64,000 bases of DNA from assembly GCF_007677725.1 (NCBI RefSeq), contig NZ_VEDF01000006.1, positions 1 to 64,000 of the forward strand, written 5' to 3'. The notes below the pieces were generated by a model that saw nothing but the letters and a program-made list of their open reading frames with translations, did not search any database and was not told where the DNA came from. Positions 55,316 through 64,000 of the stretch are shown one piece after another; position 1 is the first letter of the stretch, and each line of letters begins with the position of its first letter. This DNA is from Pseudomonas sp. URMO17WK12:I11 (GTDB taxonomy: Bacteria > Pseudomonadota > Gammaproteobacteria > Pseudomonadales > Pseudomonadaceae). The position numbers and the translations under genes are program-made.

Positions 55316-56221
55316 ATGGCGTTCAGCAGCGACTCTCTGACCCTTTTTCTTGCGGTACTCGAGGCCGGCTCGTTCTCAGCCGCTGCGCGCAAGCTGGGCC
55401 GTGTGCCTTCGGCGGTGAGCATGGCCATCGGCCAACTGGAAGCAGAGCTGGACCTGACCCTGTTCGACCGGTCCACGCGCAAGGCCTTGCCCACCAGCGC
55501 AGCCCTGGCCCTGGAGCCGCAGGCGCGCCAGGTGATCTGCCAGCTCAACCTGCTCGATGCGCAGGCCCTGCAATTGCACCAGGGCCTGGAAAAACGTCTG
55601 ACCATCGCCATGGCGCCCGAGCTGCAAACCGGTCGCTGGAGCAAGCCGCTGCAGGTACTCGCCCAGGAATTCCCCAGCCTTGAAATCGAAGTGCGTTCGG
55701 CCACGCAGACCGAAGCAGTGCGCTTGCTGCACGAAGGCAGCGTGCAGTTGGCGCTGGTCTTCGAGCGGCCCGGGATCGACGAGCGGGAATCGTTCCTGGA
55801 GGCTGGCAGCCAGTTGCTGGTGGCGGTCGCCTCACCGCGCCACCCCGCTGGGCAACACAGCGAAACGCCGCTGGCCGAAGAGGCGTTTGCCGAACAGCGG
55901 CAGATCATCGTGGCCTCCGGCAAGGCCACAGGCTCCGACCCACGCATGGTGCTGTCGCGACGCATCTGGCTGACCGACAGCTACCTGGCGACTCTCGACC
56001 TGGTGCAATCAGGCTTGGGCTGGGCCTACCTGCCGCAACCTCTGGTCGAGCCGTTGATCGCCTCCGGCGCGCTGGCCGAAGTACGCTTCGACAACATGGC
56101 CAGCCGTTTGCGACTGTGGGTGGACATCATCTGGCTCAAAGCACGGCCACTTGGCCTTGGTGCGCAGCGCTACTTGGCAATCATGCGCCAGTGTCTGGCT
56201 GAGCAACCACTCAGGCCATGA
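55316..56221 (+). CDS. LysR-family transcriptional regulator
   Basis: The 301-residue protein has the LysR winged helix (FLAVLEAGSFSAAARKLGR, then SAVSMAIGQLE) and an effector domain from about residue 90. It starts 60 bp after the fusion-enzyme stop in the same direction, so it may be cotranscribed with that gene and sense its substrate. Target and ligand are unknown. Confidence 0.9.
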   Translation: MAFSSDSLTLFLAVLEAGSFSAAARKLGRVPSAVSMAIGQLEAELDLTLFDRSTRKALPTSAALALEPQARQVICQLNLLDAQALQLHQGLEKRLTIAMAPELQTGRWSKPLQVLAQEFPSLEIEVRSATQTEAVRLLHEGSVQLALVFERPGIDERESFLEAGSQLLVAVASPRHPAGQHSETPLAEEAFAEQRQIIVASGKATGSDPRMVLSRRIWLTDSYLATLDLVQSGLGWAYLPQPLVEPLIASGALAEVRFDNMASRLRLWVDIIWLKARPLGLGAQRYLAIMRQCLAEQPLRP

Positions 56222-56306
56222 GCGTGCCCCCTGATAGTTTTGCCAGTTGTGCCATGGCCATTCGCGGCTGATTATTTTCACATTATTCTGAGGAAGCGAT
56301 CAGACC

Positions 56307-56939
56307 GTGAAACGCAGTAGATGCTTTTATATTAATGACCACCTGCAAGCAACGGTTACTGGCAGCGTAGCCACTGTCATTTTTCAGGCCGACAAGGTGA
56401 TTCTCGCAAGCCGGACCGCCGAGAGCACGACCTCATTGCTATCGACCACCGGCGACCGCACCGTTATTGGAAGTACCCAGGGCGGCACTACTCACTCGCA
56501 TACTTTCGCTGTCTACGGCCACCTGACAAAAACTGAAGGCCGTGATTTATCCTTAGCGTACAAAGGGGAGCATAGATCATCGCAAGTCGGCTATTTGCTA
56601 GGTAACGGACACCGGCTATACGCCACCGCCACCATGCGCTTCTACTCACCTGACGCACACAGCCCGTTCGGATCGGGCTGGCTCAACTGTTATGTCTATG
56701 TCCAAGGCGACCCTGTGAATGCTAGCGACCCGACCGGACGCTGGATGGAGCATATTATAAACCCATGGGAGATGAAGATTCCGAGAGTCTCGACCCGACT
56801 GCGAGCGCAAACGGGGCCACGCTACACCAAACCGAAAATGCACTCATCGGATCCGTTAAAATCAAACTTAAACGGACTTGGACTCCCCCGACCTCCGTAC
56901 CGTTGGACGATGTCTTTGCCAGTGCGTTCCAGGGTATAA
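56307..56939 (+). CDS. RHS-repeat-associated core protein, tail probably frameshifted
   Basis: From a GTG at 56307 (GAGGAAG ten bases upstream) the protein reads as the small orphan RHS form common in P. putida: FYINDHLQATVTGS, LAYKGEHRSSQ, GYLLGNGHRLY, then MRFYSPDAHSPFGSG and GDPVNASDPTGRW, which marks the end of the conserved core at about residue 146. Such proteins end in a variable toxin-like tail. Here the tail after residue 150 (Arg/Pro-rich, ending PVRSRV) looks like a shadow frame, while the overlapping frame from 56765 looks protein-like. I infer a frameshift near 56750-56765. Lower GC than the neighbours suggests transfer. Confidence 0.72.
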   Translation: MKRSRCFYINDHLQATVTGSVATVIFQADKVILASRTAESTTSLLSTTGDRTVIGSTQGGTTHSHTFAVYGHLTKTEGRDLSLAYKGEHRSSQVGYLLGNGHRLYATATMRFYSPDAHSPFGSGWLNCYVYVQGDPVNASDPTGRWMEHIINPWEMKIPRVSTRLRAQTGPRYTKPKMHSSDPLKSNLNGLGLPRPPYRWTMSLPVRSRV

Positions 56940-57214
56940 AACCATTGCGCCATAGTGCCAAAGCATCTGAGTGGAAAGACTTCTACGACCTGCGACTGAC
57001 CCTTAGAGCCGCGAGAACAGACCAAGTCATCAGCAACCTTCAACTCCACGAAGCAATCCAAATTCCAACGTCACGTAAAACATTTGCACGGTTGATTAGC
57101 GAAATTGAAACGGCAAGGCTTCTTGAGGTCGCGACAAGCTGGCACTTGCTAAATCTGCGCGGTGAGCCTTTTACTATTCCGCAAACACTAGGTCAAATTC
57201 GCAGAACCTCCTGA
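56765..57214 (+). CDS. Hypothetical protein or displaced RHS C-terminal tail
   Basis: The frame begins at an ATG inside the RHS gene and runs 149 residues (MGDEDSESLDPTASANG...). It shows ordinary protein composition with amphipathic helices (DFYDLRLTLRAARTDQVI, ARLISEIETARLLEVATSW) and no signal peptide. I do not recognise it. It could be the original variable tail of the RHS protein cut off by a frameshift, or a separate small gene; GGAG lies about 13 bases before the ATG. AT content is higher than in adjacent genes. It converges on kdpE. Confidence 0.55.
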   Translation: MGDEDSESLDPTASANGATLHQTENALIGSVKIKLKRTWTPPTSVPLDDVFASAFQGIKPLRHSAKASEWKDFYDLRLTLRAARTDQVISNLQLHEAIQIPTSRKTFARLISEIETARLLEVATSWHLLNLRGEPFTIPQTLGQIRRTS

Positions 57215-57221
57215 CTGGTGC

Positions 57222-57917
57222 TTACGCCAATACCGCCACTAGGCGGTAGCCCACCCCGGCCTCGGTAATGATGAACCGCGGCGCCGTCGGGTCATCGCCA
57301 AGCTTCTGCCGTAAATGCCCCACCACTATCCGCAGGTAATGGGTATCGTCAACGTGGGTCGGCCCCCAGATGTCCTTGAGCAACTGCTGCTGGGTGACCA
57401 CCCGCCCTGGGTGCCCGGCCAATTGCGCCAGCAGTGCGTACTCCTTGCGCGTTAGTGCGATATCCACGCCATCGAGCGTTACTTTGCGAAAGGCGAAATT
57501 CACAACCAGCGGTCCAAAGCTCGCGGTCACTTCGCTGCCGCCCGACTGCGGCACCTGGCGCAGCAGCGCCCGCACCCGAGCGAGGAATTCCTGAATGCCG
57601 AACGGCTTGGTCACGTAGTCGTTGGCCCCACCATCCAGCGCGTCGACCTTCTGCACCTCGCTGGCACGCACCGACAGCACCATGACCGGTACCGCGCTCC
57701 ACTCGCGCAACTCACGCAGCACCTGCTGGCCGTCCATGTCGGGCAAACCAAGGTCGAGCACCACCAGGTCCGGCCTGGCCAGCGCAGCCTGGGCCAGACC
57801 TTCGGTGCCGTTGGCGGCTTCGATCACCCGGTAGCCTTGGGCGCTCAGGCTGATACGCAGAAACTTGCGGATCTGCGCTTCGTCGTCGATGACCAACAAG
57901 GTCGCGGGCTGGCTCAT
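57222..57917 (-). CDS. kdpE: Response regulator KdpE
   Basis: The 231-residue OmpR-type regulator has a receiver domain with phosphoacceptor D55 (LVVLDLGLPD) and K104 (YVTKPFG), and a winged-helix output domain (LTRKEYALLAQLAGHPGRVVT, RIVVGHLRQKLG). Phosphorylated by KdpD, it activates the kdp operon in low K+. Its start overlaps the kdpD stop by four bases, here downstream of kdpFABC as usual. Confidence 0.97.
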   Translation of the reverse strand: MSQPATLLVIDDEAQIRKFLRISLSAQGYRVIEAANGTEGLAQAALARPDLVVLDLGLPDMDGQQVLRELREWSAVPVMVLSVRASEVQKVDALDGGANDYVTKPFGIQEFLARVRALLRQVPQSGGSEVTASFGPLVVNFAFRKVTLDGVDIALTRKEYALLAQLAGHPGRVVTQQQLLKDIWGPTHVDDTHYLRIVVGHLRQKLGDDPTAPRFIITEAGVGYRLVAVLA

Positions 57918-60568
57918 GGGCGTTCACTTTCGGCAGTCGGCTGCTGGGGCAGTGGCAAGCATAGGGTGATGCACGTGCCTTGGCCATCGAGGCCTTCGCC
58001 GACCCGCACCTGCCCCCCATGAGCGCCGACCATGCCCTGGCAGATTGCCAGGCCCAAGCCCGTGCCTTGCCCGCCGCGATCACCCCGGGCGGCGGTGTAG
58101 AACATGTCGAAGATCAGCTCGCGCTCCTCTGCCGGTATGCCCGGCCCCTGGTCGCTGACGGCAATCAGCAGGTGCTCTTCCTGCAGTGTGACCTGCAGCA
58201 GCAGACGCCCTTGGGCTGGCGAAAAGCGCGCGGCATTTTCCAGCACGTTGACCAACGCCTGCTCGATCAATGCCGCATGGACGTAAAGCAAAGGCAACTG
58301 CGGCGGCACTTCGGTCTGCACCTGCAGCGGTGCCAGCAGCACGCGCAGACGCTGCAGCGCGCTGGCGATGATATCGGCCGGCGCCACCCAGTCCCGGGCA
58401 AGCTTGAGGGCACCGTGGCCGAGCCGGGTCATGTCCAGCAGATTCTGGATATAGCGGTCCAGGCGCTCGGCCTCGTCGCGGGTGCCTTCGAGCAGCTCGC
58501 GGCGGTCATCGACGGGGATCGCCTCGCCCAGCGCCAGCAGGCTGTCGATGCTGCCGCGCATGGCAGTCAAAGGGGTGCGCAAGTCATGGGAAACTGAAGC
58601 GAGCAAGGCACTGCGCAGCTGCTCGGTTTCGCCATGCAGACGCGCCGCTTCCAACTGCTCGGCCAGGTGCACGCGGGCCAGGGCCTGCGCCAACGGTTGG
58701 CCAAGGGCCATGAGGAGACGGCGACGCTGGCCACTCAGCGGCTCGCCGGCGCGCGAACGCACCCCAAGCAGGGCCAAGGGCCGTTCCTCCACCGTCAGCG
58801 GCCACCACCACCAGCGGCCATCGGGTAGCGTGTCAGTGCCGTGGCCCGCAGCCTGGCCATGCTGCCAGGCCCAGTCGGCAGCGGCGCGCTCGGTGTCGGT
58901 GAACGTGCCGCCCTCACCGCTGGCCAACTGCAACTGGTCGTTACCATCACGCTCCAGCAGGCACACCTGGACCTGCTGCCAACCGCCCAAGTGCTGCCCG
59001 GCGGCACTGAATACGGCCTGACGGTCGGTGGCGACCGTCAGGCGTCGAGACAAGTCGAGCAGCTGACTGGTCTGCGCCTGGGTCTCGCGCAGGGCCTGCA
59101 CCTGTCGGCGTTGGCGCGCCGCCAGGTTGCCGGTGAGCGCGGCCATGAGCATGAAGAACACCAGCGTCAGCACGTCCTCCTCGCGCTGGATGCTCAGCGA
59201 GAAATTCGGTGCGATGAACAGGTAGTCGTAGGCCAGGAACGACAAGGTCGCGCAGAACAGCGCAGGTCCCAGGCTGCTGCGCACTGCCACCAGTAGCACG
59301 GCGGCGAGAAACACCAGGGAGATGTTCGGCAGCTCCAGCACCTGCGATACGCCCCAGGCTGCCGCCGCGGCGCTTAGCGTGGCCAGCACTGCCCACAGGT
59401 AGTGACGCCACGCCCAGGCCTGCCCCACCGCCCGCGGCGCAGTTCGGGCGCGGCTGTCGCGGTCCAGCACATTGATCTCCAGGCCGTGGCGTTCGCGCAG
59501 CAGGCGCGTGGCGACGCCGGCGCCGAACAGACGCCGGCGCACGCGGTCGCGCGATTGGCCGACCAATATCAGGCTGGCCCGACGCTGCTGGGCGTGCTGA
59601 ATCAAGGTGCGTGCCACCTCGCCCGCACGCAGCACCACCACCTCTGCACCCAGCCGTTCAGCCAGTTGCTGGGCCGCTTGCAAATACTGGCGGGCCGCCT
59701 CGTCGCGCAGCTGGCCGTTATCCACGTGCACCAGGCTCCACGGCAGATGACGGCGCTGGGCTACCCGACTGGCATGGCGCACCAGACGCTCGGCTTGGGC
59801 ATCCCCCTCCACCCCGACCAGCAGGCGCCCGCGCAGGGCTGGCGGCGCTTCGCCGCGCTGACGGTAGCCCTGTGCGAGGTCCGCGTCGACCTGGGCGGCA
59901 GCGGTGTGCAAGGCCAGTTCGCGCAGGGCGCTCAAGTTGGTCTGGGTAAAGAATGCATCGATTGCCGCGCGCGCCTGCTCCGGCACGTACACCTTACCCG
60001 CGCGCAGGCGCTCGAGCAGCTCGCGCGGCGGCAGGTCGATCAGCAACAGCTCGAACGCCTCCTGCAGCACCCAGTCGGGCACGGTTTCGCGCACCTGTAC
60101 GGCAGTGATATCGCGCACTTTATCGTTGAGGCTTTCCAGGTGCTGGACGTTGACCGTGGTATAGACGTCGATGCCTGCGGCCAGCAGCTCCTGCACGTCC
60201 TGCCAGCGCTTGGCGTGACGGCTGCCGGGGGCATTGCTGTGCGCCAGCTCATCGACCAGCACCAAGCGCGGTGCGGCCTCGAGCAAGCCGTCAAGGTCCA
60301 TCTCTTCCAGGGTGACGCCACGGTACTCGCTGCGCAGCAGCGGTTGCTGAGCCAAACCTGCGAGCAGCGCCTCGGTCTCGGCCCGGCCATGGGTCTCGAC
60401 CACTCCGGCCAGCACGCGCAGGCCCTGGCGCTGATGGGCGTGCGCGGCCTGGAGCATGGCGTAGGTCTTGCCAACCCCTGGCGCTGCGCCGAAAAACACC
60501 TTGAGCCGGCCCCGGCCGCTGCGCGGCAACCCGGCCAGCAGCGCATCGGCGCGCGTGGCATCACTCAT
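57914..60568 (-). CDS. kdpD: Sensor histidine kinase KdpD
   Basis: The 884-residue kinase has the N-terminal KdpD domain with Walker A FFGAAPGVGKTY (about 25-36), a USP-like domain (about 230-360), four short transmembrane helices (about 395-490), a GAF-like region, then the kinase core with H661 in SVSHDLRTPL, and ATP motifs NVLENAARFSP, DQGPGIP and GTGLGLAICQG. It senses K+ limitation and osmotic stress. The ATG at 60568 lies 54 bp after the kdpC stop. Confidence 0.97.
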   Translation of the reverse strand: MSDATRADALLAGLPRSGRGRLKVFFGAAPGVGKTYAMLQAAHAHQRQGLRVLAGVVETHGRAETEALLAGLAQQPLLRSEYRGVTLEEMDLDGLLEAAPRLVLVDELAHSNAPGSRHAKRWQDVQELLAAGIDVYTTVNVQHLESLNDKVRDITAVQVRETVPDWVLQEAFELLLIDLPPRELLERLRAGKVYVPEQARAAIDAFFTQTNLSALRELALHTAAAQVDADLAQGYRQRGEAPPALRGRLLVGVEGDAQAERLVRHASRVAQRRHLPWSLVHVDNGQLRDEAARQYLQAAQQLAERLGAEVVVLRAGEVARTLIQHAQQRRASLILVGQSRDRVRRRLFGAGVATRLLRERHGLEINVLDRDSRARTAPRAVGQAWAWRHYLWAVLATLSAAAAAWGVSQVLELPNISLVFLAAVLLVAVRSSLGPALFCATLSFLAYDYLFIAPNFSLSIQREEDVLTLVFFMLMAALTGNLAARQRRQVQALRETQAQTSQLLDLSRRLTVATDRQAVFSAAGQHLGGWQQVQVCLLERDGNDQLQLASGEGGTFTDTERAAADWAWQHGQAAGHGTDTLPDGRWWWWPLTVEERPLALLGVRSRAGEPLSGQRRRLLMALGQPLAQALARVHLAEQLEAARLHGETEQLRSALLASVSHDLRTPLTAMRGSIDSLLALGEAIPVDDRRELLEGTRDEAERLDRYIQNLLDMTRLGHGALKLARDWVAPADIIASALQRLRVLLAPLQVQTEVPPQLPLLYVHAALIEQALVNVLENAARFSPAQGRLLLQVTLQEEHLLIAVSDQGPGIPAEERELIFDMFYTAARGDRGGQGTGLGLAICQGMVGAHGGQVRVGEGLDGQGTCITLCLPLPQQPTAESERP

Positions 60569-60622
60569 GGTCGATCCCTTGCGCCGCTGTACGCCTGCCG
60601 CGATCACTCATCGAACATCTCC

Positions 60623-61168
60623 TCAAAGCCGTTGCAATGCTTGGTTCAAGGCCAGCACGTTGACCACCGGTGGCCCGATCAGCGGATGCAGGGTGGCCTC
60701 TTCCAGCAGGGCCTGCAAGCGCTGTGGCGATAGTTTCCGCGCCGCTGCCACCCGCGGGATCTGGTAGGCCGCTGCGGCAGGCGGCAAATGCGGGTCCAGG
60801 CCGCTGCCCGAGGTGGTCAGCAGCGCCTGGGGCACCGGCCCGAGCTGGGGCTCGAACAACCTCGCCGCGTCGTCCATGACCCGTTGGGCCAGCGTCGGGT
60901 TGCTGGGGGCCAGGTTGCTGGCAGCGCTGGCCACCGTGGCGAAGGCTCCGGCCGATGGCCGCGGGTGGAACCACTCAGGCCCCTCGAAACCCTGGGCGAT
61001 CAAGGCCGAGCCGCGAACCTGCCCCTGGTTATCGCGCACCAGGCTGCCATTGGCCTGTTCGGGGAATGCCAGCTGGGCGATGCCGGTCACCGCCAGGGGA
61101 TAAAGCCCGCCGGTAATGGCGGTCATCAGCAGGATCAGGCTCACGGCCGGGCGTAGATAGCGAGTCAT
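60623..61168 (-). CDS. kdpC: K+-transporting ATPase subunit C
   Basis: The 181-residue protein has one N-terminal membrane helix and the motif [20 protein letters not shown] of KdpC, followed by [16 protein letters not shown] and LNQAL at the end. It stabilises the KdpFABC complex and helps nucleotide binding by KdpB. It starts 10 bp after the kdpB stop. Confidence 0.97.
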   Translation of the reverse strand: MTRYLRPAVSLILLMTAITGGLYPLAVTGIAQLAFPEQANGSLVRDNQGQVRGSALIAQGFEGPEWFHPRPSAGAFATVASAASNLAPSNPTLAQRVMDDAARLFEPQLGPVPQALLTTSGSGLDPHLPPAAAAYQIPRVAAARKLSPQRLQALLEEATLHPLIGPPVVNVLALNQALQRL

Positions 61169-61178
61169 GATGGCCTCC

Positions 61179-63233
61179 TCAGACCAGGTGCAAGGCATTG
61201 AGCAACAGGTCGATCAACTTGATCCCGGCGAACGGCACGACGATGCCGCCCACGCCATAGATCAGCAGGTTGCGCCGCAGCAGCTGCGCGGCGCTCGCCG
61301 CCTGGACGCGCACACCGCGCAGCGCCAGGGGAATCAACGCGATGATGATCAGTGCGTTGAACACGATGGCCGATAGAATCGCGCTTTGCGGGCTGGCCAG
61401 CTGCATCAGGTTGAGCACACCCAGCTGCGGGTAGATAGCCGCGAACAACGCCGGCAGGATGGCGAAGTACTTGGCAACATCGTTGGCGATGGAAAAGGTG
61501 GTCAACGCGCCGCGGGTCACCAGCAGTTCCTTGCCGACCTGCACTACGTCCAGCAATTTGGTCGGATCGCTGTCCAGGTCGACCATGTTGGCCGCCTCCC
61601 GTGCCGCCTGTGTGCCGTCGTTCATGGCCATGCCGACATCTGCCTGGGCCAGGGCCGGAGCATCGTTGGCGCCATCGCCACACATCGCCACCAGGCGCCC
61701 GTCGTGCTGCTCCTGGCGGATACGCTCGAGTTTTTTCTGTGGGGTCGCTTCCGCCAGAACATCGTCAACGCCGGCCTCGGCGGCGATGGCGGCAGCGGTC
61801 AGCGGGTTGTCGCCGGTGACCATGACGGTGCGAATGCCCAGCTTGCGCAACGCGGCGAAGCGCTCGCGAATGCCCGGTTTGACCACATCCTTGAGGTGGA
61901 TCACGCCGAGCAGCCGTTTGTCCAGGCACACCAGCAGCGGTGTGCCACCACTTTGTGCAATGCGTTCCACCTCACGGGCCAGGGCAGGCGGCATGTCCAG
62001 GCGCTGCAGGCCAACGAAGGCCAGGACCGCGTCCACAGCACCTTTGCGATAGCGATGCTGCTGGAAATCGATCCCCGACAGCCGCGTCTGCGCGCTGAAC
62101 GCGACGGCCTCGTACTGGCCCGACGACGGCTCGATGAAATCATGCAATTGCCGCAAGAACTCGACGATCGACTTGCCTTCTGCCGTTTCATCGGCCAAGG
62201 AGGCGAGCAAGGCCCCCTCCCCCAGGGCCTTTGCGGTGATGCCCGGCGCTGCGTGCAGCGCCGCGCAGCGACGGTTGCCGAACGTGATGGTGCCGGTCTT
62301 GTCGAGCAGCAAGGTGTGCACATCACCGGCGGCTTCTACCGCGCGCCCGGAGCGGGCGATTACGTTCAACCGCACCAGCCGGTCCATGCCGGCGATGCCG
62401 ATGGCCGAGAGCAATCCACCAATGGTGGTGGGGATCAGCGTCACCAGCAAAGCGGCGAGGAAGATCAACGGCAGGCTGCCGCCGGAGAAATGGGCGAACG
62501 GCTGCAGGGTGACCACGACGATCAGAAAAATCAGCGTCAGGCCAATCAGCAGCATGTCCAAGGCAATTTCATTCGGCGTCTTCTGCCGTTTGGCGCCTTC
62601 GACCAGCGCAATCATGCGATCCAGGGTCGATTCGCCGGGATTGCTGGTGACGCGAATCAACAGCGCGTCCGACACCACCTGGGTGTTGCCGGTAACCGCC
62701 GAGCGGTCGCCACCGGACTCGCGGATCACCGGGGCGGACTCCCCGGTGATGGCCGCCTCGTTGACCGCCGCGATGCCCTCGATGACTTCACCATCGGCAG
62801 GGATCATTTCGCCAGCCACCACCCGCACCACATCGTCGCGACGCAGCGCGCTGGCGGCCACGGTCTCGAAACTGCCGTCGCGCTGCCGGCGCTGGGCACT
62901 CAGCCCTCGACTCCCGGCCTTCAGGCTGTCGGCCCGGGCCTTGCCGCGGCCTTCGGCCAGGGCTTCGGCAAAGTTGGCGAAGAGCACGGTGAACCACAGC
63001 CACAGGGCGATCTGCAGCGCCACCAAGCGGCTGACGCGCGGATCGGGGACCAGGCACAGCAGCGTGGTCAGCAACGCGGTCAGGGCCACTACCAGCATCA
63101 CCGGCGAGCGCTTGAGCTGACGCGGATCGAGCTTGATCAACGCCTGGATCAAGGCCGGGCGCCACAATGCGCGAAGGCGTGTGCGGTCGCCTGCGTGGGA
63201 CCGGGCTGTTACTTCGGGAATGGGCATGTTCAT
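61179..63233 (-). CDS. kdpB: K+-transporting P-type ATPase subunit B
   Basis: The 684-residue P-type ATPase has the phosphorylated D311 in [12 protein letters not shown], the ITGESAPV actuator motif (TGES), [10 protein letters not shown] in the nucleotide domain and [16 protein letters not shown] at the hinge. It drives high-affinity K+ uptake with KdpA. A run TTG-ATG-AAC-ATG allows starts at 63236, 63233 or 63227; GAGGA favours 63233. Confidence 0.97.
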   Translation of the reverse strand: MNMPIPEVTARSHAGDRTRLRALWRPALIQALIKLDPRQLKRSPVMLVVALTALLTTLLCLVPDPRVSRLVALQIALWLWFTVLFANFAEALAEGRGKARADSLKAGSRGLSAQRRQRDGSFETVAASALRRDDVVRVVAGEMIPADGEVIEGIAAVNEAAITGESAPVIRESGGDRSAVTGNTQVVSDALLIRVTSNPGESTLDRMIALVEGAKRQKTPNEIALDMLLIGLTLIFLIVVVTLQPFAHFSGGSLPLIFLAALLVTLIPTTIGGLLSAIGIAGMDRLVRLNVIARSGRAVEAAGDVHTLLLDKTGTITFGNRRCAALHAAPGITAKALGEGALLASLADETAEGKSIVEFLRQLHDFIEPSSGQYEAVAFSAQTRLSGIDFQQHRYRKGAVDAVLAFVGLQRLDMPPALAREVERIAQSGGTPLLVCLDKRLLGVIHLKDVVKPGIRERFAALRKLGIRTVMVTGDNPLTAAAIAAEAGVDDVLAEATPQKKLERIRQEQHDGRLVAMCGDGANDAPALAQADVGMAMNDGTQAAREAANMVDLDSDPTKLLDVVQVGKELLVTRGALTTFSIANDVAKYFAILPALFAAIYPQLGVLNLMQLASPQSAILSAIVFNALIIIALIPLALRGVRVQAASAAQLLRRNLLIYGVGGIVVPFAGIKLIDLLLNALHLV

Positions 63234-63243
63234 CAATGGTTCC

Positions 63244-64000
63244 TCAGAAACCCAGGCTCAGGTGCTCGGCAATCGGCCCCAGGGCCAAGGCCGGCAAGAA
63301 GGTCAAGCCGCCGATCAGCAGGATGCTCACCAGGAGCAGGCCGGTGAACAACGGACCGTGCGTGGGAAAGCTGTTCAGCCCTTGAGGTGCACTGTTCTTG
63401 GCCGCCAGGCTGCCGGCCAGGGCGAGAATCGGCAGGATGTAGCCAAACCGGCCGATCAGCATCGCCAGGCCAATCATCAGGTTGTGATACACCGTGTTGG
63501 CCGAAAAACCGGCCAGCGCCGAGCCGTTGTTGGCGGTGCCGGAGGTGTAGGCGTACAGCAGCTGGCTGAAGCCATGGGCACCCGGGTTGCTTACCGCAGC
63601 GGCCGAGCCTGGCAGGCTGGCCGCGGTGGCGCTGAACGCCAGCACGCCGACCGGCATCACCAGTAGGGTCGCCACCAGCAGCTGGACCTCGCGGGCCTGC
63701 AGTTTCTTGCCCAGGTATTCAGGTGTGCGGCCAATCATCAACCCGGCGAGGAATACCGCGATGAGCACGAACAGGAGCATGCCGTAGAGACCTGCGCCCA
63801 CGCCGCCGAAAATCACTTCACCGACCATCATGTTGATCATCGCCACCATGCCGGTAAGCGGGTTGAGACTGTCATGCATGGCGTTGACCGAGCCGTTGGA
63901 GGCCGCCGTAGTGGTCACCGTCCAGAGCACCGAGCCTGTGGTGCCGAAACGGCTCTCCTTGCCCTCGAGCGGGGCGCTCTGCTCGACCTGGGCACTGCGC
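63244..64000 (-). CDS. kdpA: K+-transporting ATPase subunit A (5' part outside the window)
   Basis: The 252 C-terminal residues of KdpA are present; the frame stays open to the right edge ([19 protein letters not shown]) and the start lies beyond it. Typical are [28 protein letters not shown] and [14 protein letters not shown], with K+-pore-like [13 protein letters not shown]. It forms the K+ channel subunit. Its stop is 10 bp before the kdpB start. Confidence 0.96.
   Translation of the reverse strand, partial: RSAQVEQSAPLEGKESRFGTTGSVLWTVTTTAASNGSVNAMHDSLNPLTGMVAMINMMVGEVIFGGVGAGLYGMLLFVLIAVFLAGLMIGRTPEYLGKKLQAREVQLLVATLLVMPVGVLAFSATAASLPGSAAAVSNPGAHGFSQLLYAYTSGTANNGSALAGFSANTVYHNLMIGLAMLIGRFGYILPILALAGSLAAKNSAPQGLNSFPTHGPLFTGLLLVSILLIGGLTFLPALALGPIAEHLSLGF

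Noticed and set aside
1..64000. tRNA, rRNA, CRISPR array, insertion sequence or prophage
   Set aside because: I saw no cloverleaf, regularly spaced repeats, transposase or integrase in either strand.

Overview
The window reads as chromosomal DNA of a fluorescent Pseudomonas, most likely of the P. putida group. This rests on the high GC content, the SoxR/ABM pair, the phnWX-LysR locus, the fadAx/fadB2x-style five-gene catabolic operon, the ldc-dnaQ-rnhA-gloB-mltD-yej neighbourhood and a following kdp operon, all familiar from that group. I could not run searches, so species placement is from memory of gene order and protein character.

Layout. 0-8 kb: an RhtA-type exporter, a small lipoprotein, an Xaa-Pro aminopeptidase, a DUF3182 protein overlapping an alpha/beta hydrolase, a SoxR-controlled ABM monooxygenase with divergent soxR, and an XRE-cupin regulator divergent from a second EamA exporter. 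8.1-14.2 kb: a six-gene Mrp/Pha Na+/H+ antiporter operon (phaAB fused, phaC-G) whose genes overlap by one or four bases. 14.2-15.6 kb: an orphan gene and a two-cysteine DksA paralogue. 15.8-21.4 kb: a tight minus-strand operon (CoA ligase, SDR, thiolase, acyl-CoA dehydrogenase, enoyl-CoA hydratase) that forms a complete short- or branched-chain acyl-CoA degradation route. 21.5-31.7 kb: two very large tandem paralogues built as N-terminal toxin-like region + leucine-rich repeats + NEL-type E3 ubiquitin ligase domain, with an AraC regulator just upstream. 31.7-34.7 kb: LysR and divergent phnW-phnX (2-aminoethylphosphonate use). 34.7-42.4 kb: FMN reductase, a small unknown, lysine decarboxylase, dnaQ, rnhA, a methyltransferase, gloB, mltD. 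42.5-49.9 kb: a yejABEF-like peptide ABC importer with two successive binding proteins. 49.9-57.2 kb: a TonB-dependent receptor, a kinase-aminotransferase fusion, a LysR regulator, and a small RHS-type polymorphic-toxin remnant. 57.2-64 kb: kdpE-kdpD-kdpC-kdpB-kdpA (kdpA cut by the window edge).

The most notable observations are: (i) the NEL pair, in which one protein keeps the CxD catalytic motif and its neighbour has Asp at the catalytic Cys position, suggesting an active ligase beside a pseudo-ligase; (ii) three copies of an 18-bp near-palindrome, one before rhtA and two between the XRE-cupin gene and the second EamA gene 6.8 kb away, suggesting one regulator for two exporters; (iii) a 19-bp-spaced promoter carrying a SoxR box in front of the ABM gene; (iv) a 975-residue protein joining an APH-type kinase to a PLP enzyme, predicting phosphorylation of a hydroxy-amine followed by phospho-lyase or transaminase chemistry; (v) an RHS gene that appears frameshifted at the start of its variable tail. 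No tRNA, rRNA, CRISPR array or intact insertion sequence was seen.
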